A stretch of 25,247 nt of DNA from DATGSL01 sp964645585 (GTDB lineage Bacteria; Verrucomicrobiota; Verrucomicrobiia; Opitutales; T3Sed10-336), in assembly GCA_964645585.1 (NCBI GenBank), contig CAZYAN010000055.1:1-25247 (forward strand). The letters run 5' to 3'. The position numbers and the translations under genes were made by a program. The notes beneath the pieces were generated by a model. It saw only the letters and a list, made by a program, of their open reading frames with translations, had not been told where the DNA came from and did not search any database. Shown one piece after another: positions 7,803 to 15,259 of this stretch (position 1 is the first letter of the stretch; each line of letters begins with the position of its first letter).

Positions 7803-9104
7803 TTATTTCCTGAAATGCCGGTCGGCGAAATCGAGATACTGGTCCCAGTCGTACGCGGTGACGTCGTGTTTGCCAGTGCGGATGTGATAGCCAACCGCGT
7901 CCCCAACGGGCTTGTTCACCTCCGGCATTTCGTCCACGCCAACGCCTTTCAAGCCGAAGAGTTCGTAAACCGGGCCGGCGTGCTTGGCGCTTAGAAACTC
8001 GCCGCGCGGATCCGCCCAGCGGTCCTCTTCGGCGCTGGCGACGTAAACCGGCCGCGGCGCCATCAGCGCGATGAGCTGATGCTGGTCGATCGGAAGAGTA
8101 TCCTCACGATCGTTATACCGTCGGAAATTCAGGCAGAACCAATGAGGAAATCGGGTGTTGATCCGTTCGACGGTTTCTCCAAACCGCCGCCGGCTCAGCG
8201 CCGCGCCGCCGCAACCCGAGTTGTTCGAGATAACCAGCGCGAATCTCTCGTCCTGCGCCCCGGCCCAGAGCGATGTTTTCCCGAGACGCGAATGCCCCAT
8301 CACGGCAACTCGCTTCGCGTCAATCGCCGGATCGGTTTCCAAGTAGTCCAGCGCCCGGCTCAATCCCCATGCCCAGACACCGATCGCGCCCCAGTCGTCC
8401 GGCCCGCGCTCGGTCTCTGCGGGACCGCGAACCGCCGCCGCGATGCCTTCCTCAAGCCCATCAGCGCGGTCAGGAACGAGATCGCCGTAGTAAATCGTGG
8501 CCAGCGCATAACCGCGCCCAATGATCTTCTCCACTTGCCAGCGAGACGCACTCGTGCCGCGGCCGGCCTCCGTCGCCCGGCTTTCAACAACGCCCTTTGC
8601 GCTGTTGCTCCTCATCCATCGGTCAGAAATCGAAATCCCCGGATCCAAATGAACCGTGTGATTGCCGTAAAAATTCAGCCCGAGAAAAGCGGGAACCGGC
8701 CCTTCGACTCCATTAGGGATATAAAGCAAAACTTCCATCGATGGATCTCCGTCATTCGCGCCGAACTTCACGACCACTTCCTTCCGCGTTGCCGCCCCGC
8801 CGAGCGCCGTCGGATCCGTCGATTTTACCGTGTAGCTCACCTTCAGCCCGGTCGCCTGGGTTTTGCCGTAGACGTGCTCCTCGAACAGTCGCAGGATCTC
8901 GCCCCGCCGTTTTTCACGCCAGTCGCGAGCATTCGCCACCGGGGTTCCGTCTTCCATCACCAGCGGGTCCGGCAAGGTGTAGTCGGGGACCTTGGCCTCG
9001 TCGTAATTAAATTCGTTTGCCGAAACATTCATTGCAACAATCAGCCCGAGCGTCGCGGCCCGCCTCGCTGGTTTCCAAAAAACGGAGGTAAAAACAGAGC
9101 GCAT
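7803..9104 (-). CDS. Secreted CE15-like glucuronoyl esterase / acetylxylan-esterase-like hydrolase
   Basis: The start at 9104 gives 433 residues with a signal peptide (about 1-28, ending in NVSA). The fold is an alpha/beta hydrolase. The nucleophile elbow is GHSRLG with Ser near residue 272, followed by the stretch NNSGCGGAALSRRRFGETVE typical of bacterial CE15 enzymes, and a C-terminal GKHDVTAYDW with the likely catalytic His near 413. CE15 enzymes cleave ester bonds between 4-O-methyl-glucuronate on xylan and lignin alcohols; bacterial members are more varied and database names often read acetylxylan esterase. The acidic triad member was not pinned down. No sugar transporter or other hydrolase is adjacent. 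No clear Shine-Dalgarno precedes the chosen ATG; a further in-frame start at 9260 is unlikely because it would precede the signal peptide. Confidence 0.8.
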   Translation of the reverse strand: MRSVFTSVFWKPARRAATLGLIVAMNVSANEFNYDEAKVPDYTLPDPLVMEDGTPVANARDWREKRRGEILRLFEEHVYGKTQATGLKVSYTVKSTDPTALGGAATRKEVVVKFGANDGDPSMEVLLYIPNGVEGPVPAFLGLNFYGNHTVHLDPGISISDRWMRSNSAKGVVESRATEAGRGTSASRWQVEKIIGRGYALATIYYGDLVPDRADGLEEGIAAAVRGPAETERGPDDWGAIGVWAWGLSRALDYLETDPAIDAKRVAVMGHSRLGKTSLWAGAQDERFALVISNNSGCGGAALSRRRFGETVERINTRFPHWFCLNFRRYNDREDTLPIDQHQLIALMAPRPVYVASAEEDRWADPRGEFLSAKHAGPVYELFGLKGVGVDEMPEVNKPVGDAVGYHIRTGKHDVTAYDWDQYLDFADRHFRK

Positions 9105-9222
9105 GGTCCGCGACCATACCAGCGGTCCGGGCTCTTTGGAAAGCAAAACCGGCCCAGCGCCGCCGCATGGGGAAAAAGTCGCCCAAAACCGCCTTGCATT
9201 TTCGTCCCCCGCGCAAACATTG

Positions 9223-9717
9223 ATGACCATGTCCACACTTTGTCCATGTGGTTCAGGCACTGCCTTTACTGACTGCTGCGAGCCTTTCCTTCAGGGCGAT
9301 CGCACCGCGCCGACACCCGAGGCGCTCATGCGTTCGCGCTACACAGCCTACACGAAAGAGAATATCGCCTATCTCAAGGAAACGCTGACGGCCGACCAGC
9401 AGAAGGATTTTTCCGCCGAAGAAACACGCAGATGGGCGCGCGAGTCCGAATGGCAGGGGCTTGAGATCAAACGCGTCGAGGGCGGCGAGGAGGACCAGCG
9501 CGGCCTCGTCGAGTTTTCGGCTCGCTTCGCCGTGGACGGCCAGCCGCAGGTCCATTACGAGATCGCGCTTTTCGAACGGGAGAACGGAGCATGGAAGTAC
9601 GCGGGCAACGAGGAATTCAGAGGCAACACCGTCCGCCGCGAAGAACCCAAAATCGGGCGAAACGACCCGTGTCCTTGCGGCAGCGGCAAAAAATACAAAA
9701 AGTGCTGCGGCACGTGA
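9223..9717 (+). CDS. ychJ: YchJ-like (UPF0225) protein with two SEC-C motifs
   Basis: The 164-residue protein opens with a SEC-C zinc motif (CPCGSGTAFTDCC), continues with the PEALMRSRYTAYTKENIAYL segment and an NTF2-like central domain, and ends with a second SEC-C motif (IGRNDPCPCGSGKKYKKCC). This order is that of YchJ-family proteins; the length agrees. SEC-C motifs bind zinc and, in SecA, contact SecB and ribosomes; the role of YchJ itself is unknown. Two nearby ATGs, 9223 and 9229, are possible; neither has a Shine-Dalgarno. The start lies 118 bases from the divergent CE15-like gene start, and the gene converges on menD. Confidence 0.88.
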   Translation: MTMSTLCPCGSGTAFTDCCEPFLQGDRTAPTPEALMRSRYTAYTKENIAYLKETLTADQQKDFSAEETRRWARESEWQGLEIKRVEGGEEDQRGLVEFSARFAVDGQPQVHYEIALFERENGAWKYAGNEEFRGNTVRREEPKIGRNDPCPCGSGKKYKKCCGT

Positions 9718-9740
9718 CGGGATCACCGGTCGGGGCCAAG

Positions 9741-9796
9741 GCAAGATTGGGGGCTTCAGCCGCTTTTTGGAGACGCTACAAGCGCCCGCTCATACC
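9741..9796. repeat. Palindromic intergenic element, degenerate copy B
   Basis: Aligned with copy A, this stretch keeps GGGGCTTCAGCC followed by a CTTTTT run and ends in CGCTCATACC against copy A's CGACTCTTACC; its left end GCAAGAT is eroded. It occupies the convergent gap between ychJ and menD and covers the menD stop codon (9790-9792), so the element has contributed the last codon of MenD. GGCTTCAGCC followed by CTTTTT could also aid termination of ychJ. Confidence 0.5.
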
Positions 9797-11562
9797 TCGG
9801 TCACCGGCGTCGATTTCCCGCACAACAGCCGATTTCGGAATTCGCGATCTCTTACGGCGTCGCTCCGGATTTCGAAAACCCGGACTTCACCGCCGCGAGT
9901 GCTCTCTCCAATCGCCTGAAGCACTTTCTCCCATCGCGAAATTCTTGCATACGCGATTCCATGAGCGGCGCAGATCGCCCCGAAGTCGACATCCTGCGGA
10001 GTCGTAAAAAATTTGGTGAAGGGGGGATCAAAATCGGCCACGGGAAGCGAATGAAAGATCCCGCCGCCGCCGTTGTTAATCAGCAAAATCGTCATCCCGC
10101 CAACGGCCGAGTGGGCGTTGAGCAGGCCGTTCTGATCGTGCAGAAATGCCAAATCGCCGGTCACAAGAATTACGGAAGCTCCATCCGCCGCAATACCCGC
10201 CGCGGTTGAAACGATCCCGTCAATTCCGTTGGCGCCGCGGTTAAAGTAGACGTCGACCGGCTCCGCGCGCGACCGCCAAAAATACTCCGCATCGCGAACC
10301 GGCAGGCTGTTCGACAGAAAAACCGCCGTCCCCGGCGGCGCGTGCCGACTGATCAGCCACGGAATTTTCCCTTCAAACAATTCGGCGCATTCTTCGAGAC
10401 GAACGTCGATCTCGCTGCCCAATTGCTCCGATACCATCCGCCACTTCTCGGCATAGGTCCCGTCAAACTCCGAAGCTTCCCGCAATCGGCTCGTGAGGGC
10501 GCGTGCCAATCGAACCGCCGACGTCCGCAGGTGGATCGCGCGCGTGTGCAGCGGATCAACATTCCGGTCGCTTTCCTCCGCGACATACTGCGGCGCATCG
10601 ACCTCCCCCAGCCATTTTCGCAATCGCTTGCTCGTCGGCAGCGGCCCGAATCGCAACACAAGATCCGGCTTTTCCTCGGGCGCCAAATCTCTCGCGAAAA
10701 CCGCTTCGTAGTTTTCTATCAAATACACAGAAGCGGCTCCGCGCTGCCGGACCGGCGACAACGCATCCGCCAGAATTGGCGCTCGACGCCGCCCCGCCAG
10801 TTCCACGATCGCCGCAACGTATGCCATTCGATCCCATGGCTGCGCGGGACCGGCGACGATCATCGGACGGCTCGCCGCCGCGAATGCCGCGGCGACGGCA
10901 TCGAGGTCCGCATCCGCCAATCCAGAAATCCCGGGAACCTCCGGAGCGACATCCGCCAGCAGGCGCGCGATCAATTCGTCATCAATCGCGCCGGCACTGT
11001 CGTCCGGAACCGGAACCAGCGGATCGCGAAACGGCACGTTGAGATGCACAGGACCGGGCGAAGGCCAACGGCTGCGCGCCACCGCATGAGCCAGTGTCTG
11101 ACGCAGGTAAGCCAGCATTTCTCGCGAGGCTTCCGGCAGCGCCAGCTCGGCATGCATCCTTGGATACTGCCCGAACAGCTTTACCTGGTCGATCGTCTGT
11201 CCCGCGCCGCATGCCCGCAGCTCCGGCGGCCGGTCAGCCGTCAGCACCAGCAGCGGAACACCACTTTCGCTCGCTTCAATAACAGCGGGGAAAAAGTTCG
11301 CCGCGGCCGTGCCCGACGTACAGACGAGAACCGCCGGCTTCCCGCTTTTACGCGCGAGTCCTAGCGCGAGAAATGATCCCGAACGCTCATCGATCACCGG
11401 GATCGCATCGACCTTCGGATGATTTGCAAGCGCGATTGTCAGCGGTGCCGATCGCGACCCAGGAGCCACTACCGCGCGCCGGATGCCGAGCCGAACGAGC
11501 GTTTCGACCAGAAAGCTGGCCCAAACGCTGTTGGTATTCGCGAAATTAATTTCCGCCCGCAT
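9790..11562 (-). CDS. menD: 2-succinyl-5-enolpyruvyl-6-hydroxy-3-cyclohexene-1-carboxylate synthase
   Basis: MenD is a thiamine-diphosphate enzyme that joins isochorismate and 2-oxoglutarate, with loss of CO2, in menaquinone synthesis. The 590-residue length is usual. Clear family motifs are VVAPGSRSAPLTIAL, VIDERSGSFLALGLA (Glu near residue 59, the expected cofactor-activating Glu), LVCTSGTAAANFFPAV, LTADRPPELRACGAGQTIDQ, and the C-terminal diphosphate/Mg site VTGDLAFLHDQNGLL followed by LLINNGGGGIFHSLP. The ATG at 11562 fits the family N-terminus better than the in-frame ATG at 11589; no strong Shine-Dalgarno is seen. No other men gene is in the window. The gene is bracketed by palindromic elements: copy B at its stop and copies C and D upstream. 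Confidence 0.96.
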   Translation of the reverse strand: MRAEINFANTNSVWASFLVETLVRLGIRRAVVAPGSRSAPLTIALANHPKVDAIPVIDERSGSFLALGLARKSGKPAVLVCTSGTAAANFFPAVIEASESGVPLLVLTADRPPELRACGAGQTIDQVKLFGQYPRMHAELALPEASREMLAYLRQTLAHAVARSRWPSPGPVHLNVPFRDPLVPVPDDSAGAIDDELIARLLADVAPEVPGISGLADADLDAVAAAFAAASRPMIVAGPAQPWDRMAYVAAIVELAGRRRAPILADALSPVRQRGAASVYLIENYEAVFARDLAPEEKPDLVLRFGPLPTSKRLRKWLGEVDAPQYVAEESDRNVDPLHTRAIHLRTSAVRLARALTSRLREASEFDGTYAEKWRMVSEQLGSEIDVRLEECAELFEGKIPWLISRHAPPGTAVFLSNSLPVRDAEYFWRSRAEPVDVYFNRGANGIDGIVSTAAGIAADGASVILVTGDLAFLHDQNGLLNAHSAVGGMTILLINNGGGGIFHSLPVADFDPPFTKFFTTPQDVDFGAICAAHGIAYARISRWEKVLQAIGESTRGGEVRVFEIRSDAVRDREFRNRLLCGKSTPVTEV

Positions 11563-11602
11563 CCACTTGCCACTCTGACGGGACAACATTCGGATTCAAG
11601 CC

Positions 11603-11660
11603 GCAAAAGAATCGCGGCGCTCCGGCGCCTTTATACAGGGGCTCAAGCCCCTGCTCTTAC
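11603..11660. repeat. Palindromic intergenic element, copy C (inverted relative to A)
   Basis: Read on the minus strand the element begins GTAAGAG (from 11660) and ends near TCTTTTGC. It contains CAGGGGC-TCAA-GCCCCTG (11636-11653, a perfect 7-bp stem) and GGCGC-TCCG-GCGCC (11616-11629). The order, terminal heptamer and spacing match copy A in reverse orientation. It lies between menD and the upstream amidohydrolase gene. Confidence 0.6.
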
Positions 11661-11698
11661 GGCTCTTGAACAGTCTGCCATTGCTTCGTCATCTCCAA

Positions 11699-11725
11699 GT
11701 AAGAGTGGACGCTTTAAGCGCCTGT
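11699..11725. repeat. Palindromic intergenic element, half copy D
   Basis: A second GTAAGAG (11699-11705), in the orientation of copy A, is followed by a single hairpin CGC-TTTAA-GCG (11710-11720). The right half is missing. It sits 38 bases from copy C in the opposite orientation, so C and D form a head-to-head pair upstream of menD. Confidence 0.45.
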
Positions 11726-11762
11726 AATGCATCTTTCCCGAACCCGGCGCAGCCGCGCGCCG

Positions 11763-13340
11763 TTACATGTCCCGAGTTCGGTGCCGCAGAATCTGTCCCG
11801 GACGCGCGCCGTTGTGCGTGTCGTTCTCAACAACCGGCTCTCCGTTGACGAGAACGTACCGGAACCCGGTAGCGTATTGGTGCGGCTCGGCAAAGGTTGC
11901 GTTATCCACGACTTCTTCCGGATCAAACACCACGATGTCGGCGGCGAAACCTTCCAAAATCTGGCCGCGCTCTTTGATTCGAAATACCGTCGCCGGAAGC
12001 GAGGTCATCCGCCGCACCGCGTCCTCAACCGTGAGAAGGTGCTGCTCCCGAACATAACGCGCCAGAGCGCGGGCGTTGTTCCCGTAGCCCCGCGGATGCG
12101 GCACGCCGGATTGAAAGTTACGGATGCTGCTGTCGGACGCGATCATTGTGTTCGGGTGAGACAGAAACGTCCGCGCGTCGTCCTCATTCATGCTGTGAAA
12201 GACGCCGGACGCCCCGCCTTCCGCCTCGATCTCGAGAATCATGTCGATCTGCGCGTCCAGATCGTCGCGTCCGTAACGCTTCTTGGCCGCTTCGGGAATC
12301 CGCAATCCATTCAGGCTCGGATCGGAACCATAATAAGCGATCGCGGCGTAATGATAATCGGTCCTGCCCGCCTCCTTGAGATCTGCGCGCATTTGATTGG
12401 CGATTTTCTTTCGGGTATCCGGATCCGCAATACGTTCCCGATATTTGTCGCGACCGCCTTCACGAGCGGAATCCGGGATCAGCTGCCGCATGCCGGTGCT
12501 GGACGCCGTGTACATGTATTGATCCTGTGTGATGTCGAGTCCCTCCGCGCGCCGGGCCTCGATGAAGGCCAGCACCTCCTCGCTCTGCCCCCACGAGGCG
12601 TTGCCTCCGAGTTTGATGTGGGAAACATGCGCGGGAATCCGCGCTTCCCGGGCAATCGTTACCAGTTCCTCCAGCGCTTGGAAAATCCGGGTCCCCTCGT
12701 TCCGCATGTGGCTGACGTAAATTCCGTCGCGCGCACGGACAACCTTGGCGAGCTCAACGAGCTCCTCCGTTTCGGCGAAGGTGCCGGGCTGGTAAATCAA
12801 ACCGGTCGACAGTCCGGTCGCCCCGGCTGCCATCGCCCGATCGACCAGGCTCTTCATTTCCTCCAGCTCCGCATCCGTCGGCGCCCGGTCCGTGTTGCGG
12901 CCGATCACGCGGGCGCGGACGGATCCGTGACCGATCAAACTGACCACATTCGGCGAAAAAGTCAGTTCTTCCAGTTCCCGGAAATACGAATCAAGATCGA
13001 CGCGAGAACTTCCGCAGTTTCCCAAGACCAGGGTCGTCACGCCCATGCGCAGAAAATTCTCCGCCAAAGGAAGCTTATCGATGTTTTCGGCGTGACTATG
13101 CACGTCGATAAATCCAGGCGCCACGATTGCACCCGTGGCGTCGAGCTCGCGATCGCCTTTGCCTGATATTCTCCCGACGGCGACGATCTTCCCGTCATCC
13201 ACCGCGACATCGGCAAAGTAGGCGGGATTCCCGGTTCCATCGATGACCCGTCCGTTTCGGATGACGATGTCATACGTTTCCGGATACAGTACTCCCGGAA
13301 GAATGAAGGCGGAAACAAGCAGACAAAAAAGATTCTTCAT
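11763..13340 (-). CDS. Secreted N-acyl-D-amino-acid deacylase-type amidohydrolase
   Basis: The 525-residue protein has a signal peptide (MKNLFCLLVSAFILPGVLYP) and then the D-aminoacylase architecture: a small beta domain (YDIVIRNGRVIDGTGNP), metal-binding APGFIDVHSHAEN with the HxH pair, the metal-site cysteine region VLGNCGSS, YVSHMRNEG and VSHIKLGG each with a His, and ASDSSIR with the catalytic Asp. The C-terminal beta domain closes with the ADIVVFDPEEVVDNATFAEP pattern of this family. Such zinc enzymes release D-amino acids from N-acyl forms; related family members act on dihydropyrimidines or D-glutamyl substrates, so the exact substrate is uncertain. The ATG at 13340 has AGGAAA 9 bases upstream. 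Export suggests action on extracellular or envelope-derived D-amino acids. Confidence 0.9.
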   Translation of the reverse strand: MKNLFCLLVSAFILPGVLYPETYDIVIRNGRVIDGTGNPAYFADVAVDDGKIVAVGRISGKGDRELDATGAIVAPGFIDVHSHAENIDKLPLAENFLRMGVTTLVLGNCGSSRVDLDSYFRELEELTFSPNVVSLIGHGSVRARVIGRNTDRAPTDAELEEMKSLVDRAMAAGATGLSTGLIYQPGTFAETEELVELAKVVRARDGIYVSHMRNEGTRIFQALEELVTIAREARIPAHVSHIKLGGNASWGQSEEVLAFIEARRAEGLDITQDQYMYTASSTGMRQLIPDSAREGGRDKYRERIADPDTRKKIANQMRADLKEAGRTDYHYAAIAYYGSDPSLNGLRIPEAAKKRYGRDDLDAQIDMILEIEAEGGASGVFHSMNEDDARTFLSHPNTMIASDSSIRNFQSGVPHPRGYGNNARALARYVREQHLLTVEDAVRRMTSLPATVFRIKERGQILEGFAADIVVFDPEEVVDNATFAEPHQYATGFRYVLVNGEPVVENDTHNGARPGQILRHRTRDM

Positions 13341-13430
13341 GGCCGTTTCCTAGTCAACCGCCTGGAAAAAAGCGATCCGGAACCGCGCGCATCCGCCGTT
13401 TTCCACATCCGAAATTTTCCGGATAAACAG

Positions 13431-13465
13431 AAAAAAAGGGCTCGCGACGTGATCGCCGCGAGCCC
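13431..13465 (-). terminator. Rho-independent terminator of the outer-membrane barrel gene
   Basis: On the minus strand GGGCTCGCG (13465-13457) pairs perfectly with CGCGAGCCC (13446-13438) around a 10-base loop, followed by seven T. It starts 28 bases after the stop codon of the barrel gene. This is the cleanest terminator in the window and separates that gene from the deacylase transcript. Confidence 0.9.
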
Positions 13466-13492
13466 TCGCTTAAAGGTTAAGCCGAAGCTTTT

Positions 13493-14272
13493 TTAGAAGC
13501 CGGCTGTGTAGGAGATCGTCCAGAACAGGTTCTGGCCGCGAGTGCCCAGCGCGGCGAGACGGGCCTTTTCAGCCGTCCGGTAATGGACACCGGCGGTCAA
13601 CGTCGAATACTCGCTCACCTCAAACGGAACCTCGGCTGAGGCGCCATAGTAGTGGTAGTTTTCGTTGATGCGAAGTCCGCGATCACGGATGCTGCCGCCG
13701 AACTGGTACCCATAGAGGGCAGTGAGATCGAGGGCGAGTTCCTCGCTGGCCGACAGCAACGGAATCCGGTAGCCGACTTTAGCTTCCGCCACGTTGGCGC
13801 GACGGTCGATATCATGGAAGAGATAGACCGCGGCGCTGACGCCATCCAGATTCACGATGTCGTTGAACTTCGTGCCGACGTAGACTTCATGGGTCCGGTC
13901 AAGGCGCACCCCGGGAAGGTCACCCGCCTCGGGCCAGTCGTAAACCGTGATCCCGACGTCGAGCAGCAAACCTTGGAGACCAGGAACCTCGACGGCAAAT
14001 CCGCCGAAGTAGTGGTACTCGTCGGTCAGGTCGAGGGGACCGTCAAACCCGCGAGGAGCGTTCGCGAAAAACCCGACGTAAAAGTCGCCGAGTGAAGCTT
14101 CCAACGACGCCTGAAGGGAGTTGTTGGCGACTTCGTACCCGCGGAAGTTGTATTCCGATGCGAACGTGATGTCACCAGTCACTCCCAAATCGGCCGCGAT
14201 AGGGATGATCGCCGAAAGGCTTGACCCGCCCATAACGACAGCCGCGGAAAGAGAAGCGATTGTCTTGTTCAT
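13493..14272 (-). CDS. TorF-like putative outer-membrane beta-barrel protein
   Basis: The 259-residue protein has a signal peptide (about 1-27, ending PIAA) and then alternating amphipathic strands rich in Tyr, Phe and Gly. The opening VTGDITFASEYNFRGYEVAN matches the TorF/TIGR02001-type barrels (gene symbol not applied), and the chain ends in Phe, the usual signal for BAM-dependent assembly. The family is annotated as putative porin; no substrate is known. The gene has its own hairpin leader (14308-14327) and its own strong terminator, suggesting a well-expressed monocistronic unit (inference). The start at 14272 is preceded only by an A-rich stretch (CTAGAAAACT). Confidence 0.82.
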   Translation of the reverse strand: MNKTIASLSAAVVMGGSSLSAIIPIAADLGVTGDITFASEYNFRGYEVANNSLQASLEASLGDFYVGFFANAPRGFDGPLDLTDEYHYFGGFAVEVPGLQGLLLDVGITVYDWPEAGDLPGVRLDRTHEVYVGTKFNDIVNLDGVSAAVYLFHDIDRRANVAEAKVGYRIPLLSASEELALDLTALYGYQFGGSIRDRGLRINENYHYYGASAEVPFEVSEYSTLTAGVHYRTAEKARLAALGTRGQNLFWTISYTAGF

Positions 14273-14307
14273 AGTTTTCTAGTAGTGCGTTTGCTTTGTT
14301 AGCTTGC

Positions 14308-14327
14308 CTGCTGAACGGTTTCAGCAG
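14308..14327 (-). promoter_or_regulatory. Perfect hairpin in the leader of the outer-membrane barrel gene
   Basis: CTGCTGAA (14308-14315) and TTCAGCAG (14320-14327) form a perfect 8-bp stem with a 4-base loop. It lies 36-55 bases upstream of the barrel start codon. It may be a 5' stabilising stem or a protein-binding palindrome; the sequence alone cannot decide. Confidence 0.45.
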
Positions 14328-14420
14328 TCCTACTTGAGGCAAATTACGCTTCGTATATCAAGAAAAAAGATACGTCTTTCCCGCGCGCTTCCGACTCTCA
14401 ATTTTTCTCTTCCGCTCATC

Positions 14421-14822
14421 ATGTCCTGCAATTGTTTACGTATTCAACTTCCGGTTGCGGCCTTCTTTGGTTTCACAGCGGTCCTGCTCGGCGCGCTCGG
14501 GGCGCACGCCCTCGAAGGTCAGCTTCTCGCCCGCGAAACAACCTCCGCTTGGCAAACCGCCGCCCTCTATCATCTCGTTCACGCGGTCGCGCTGTTCGCC
14601 CTCGCGCTCTTCAGCAGCGCTACCGGCCGCTCGTTCTCCTGGACCTTTCGCTGCTGGACCGGCGGAATCCTCCTCTTTTCGGGCTCACTTTATCTTCTCG
14701 CGCTCGGCGGCCCGTCTTTTCTAGGGCCCGTCACACCGCTGGGCGGCCTGCTCTTTCTCGCCGGCTGGGTCTCTGCCGCGTTCGGCGGTCGGAAGAACGG
14801 AAACGAAAAGGCAGACCGGTAA
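14421..14822 (+). CDS. DUF423 small membrane protein
   Basis: From the ATG at 14421 the product has 133 residues and about four hydrophobic segments. The family hallmark is FTAVLLGALGAHALE near the N-terminus, followed by WQTAALYHLVHAVALFALAL and the C-terminal PVTPLGGLLFLAGWVSAAF, all matching the DUF423 (YgdD-like) family at its usual length of about 120-130. The function is unknown; it is an inner-membrane protein by topology. The longer in-frame start at 14304 would add a basic unconserved stretch and is rejected. No Shine-Dalgarno is visible before 14421. Confidence 0.9.
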   Translation: MSCNCLRIQLPVAAFFGFTAVLLGALGAHALEGQLLARETTSAWQTAALYHLVHAVALFALALFSSATGRSFSWTFRCWTGGILLFSGSLYLLALGGPSFLGPVTPLGGLLFLAGWVSAAFGGRKNGNEKADR

Positions 14823-14906
14823 ACTGGCCAGCTGGATACCTAACCACCGCCAGTTGAGAAACCACGTACGAAACGAATAACCGCGAATTCAAAGGAGCAG
14901 GAAACG

Positions 14907-15146
14907 GTGAGACGGTATTGTCGTCCACCATTGAGTAATGGTGCATCATTAACGGATCACCTGCTTAAGCCCTTCGGTCGTGCTCATTCGGGGCCATTCA
15001 TGGCTAGAGATCTACTTTGTGACCGCTGCATTTCGTGCGACCCTCCCTGCGTCGAAACGGAAAAATATTGCCGCCCCGAGTTCCGGATTGACGAGGACTC
15101 GATCGGACCTCAACATCTTTGGCGGCCGCGGTCCGCTGTATGTTGA
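14907..15146 (+). CDS. Possible small Cys-rich ORF (doubtful)
   Basis: A 79-codon frame starts with GTG at 14907, with AAAGGAG 9 bases upstream, a better ribosome-binding site than many real genes here. Its product is Cys-rich in one patch (LLCDRCISCDPPCVETEKYC). The stop codon lies in the 3' arm of the first hairpin of the leader described at 15110-15194. I do not recognise the protein, and the frame could be chance. If real, it might be a leader peptide whose translation affects downstream RNA folding. Confidence 0.2.
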   Translation: MRRYCRPPLSNGASLTDHLLKPFGRAHSGPFMARDLLCDRCISCDPPCVETEKYCRPEFRIDEDSIGPQHLWRPRSAVC

Positions 15147-15194
15147 CCACGCCTTTTTCGGAAGGCAGCAACCTTCCCGGGAGTACCGGCTCCC
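15110..15194 (+). ncRNA. Candidate structured 5' leader RNA of the CHRD/PEP-CTERM gene
   Basis: The spacer from 14823 to 15259 (437 bases) has no confident gene but contains three tightly packed hairpins just before the PEP-CTERM gene. TCAACAT (15110-15116) pairs with ATGTTGA (15140-15146), enclosing GCGG/CCGC (15122-15125, 15133-15136). GGAAGG-CAGCAA-CCTTCC spans 15160-15177, and GGGAG-TACCGG-CTCCC spans 15179-15194. Further upstream, CACCATT-GAGT-AATGGTG (14926-14943) is another perfect stem. The 3' end is 65 bases from the start codon. I do not recognise it as a known riboswitch class; it is called from structure only. Confidence 0.4.
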
Positions 15195-15259
15195 CAGGTT
15201 TCACGTCCCGTTACGCCGGATTCAGAGACCTAAACAAAACATAAGAAAGGAGCCCAAGG

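Noticed and set aside
11727..13166. 479-codon plus-strand frame antisense to the deacylase gene
   Set aside because: Same reason: the opposite strand encodes an intact, well-recognised amidohydrolase with signal peptide and metal motifs.
14304..14420. N-terminal extension of the DUF423 protein and similar extensions of the helicase, CE15-like and LutA proteins
   Set aside because: The added stretches are basic or low in conserved sequence, begin with rare start codons in two cases, and displace signal peptides or family N-termini.
15159..15171. CGGAAGGCAGCA resembling the conserved tip of bacterial SRP RNA
   Set aside because: The 5' partner (CAGGUC-like) is absent and the segment instead pairs as GGAAGG/CCTTCC in its own hairpin.
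15110..15215. Cyclic-di-GMP (GEMM) riboswitch before the PEP-CTERM gene
   Set aside because: The diagnostic GGGACGCAAAGCC-type core and tetraloop receptor are not present.
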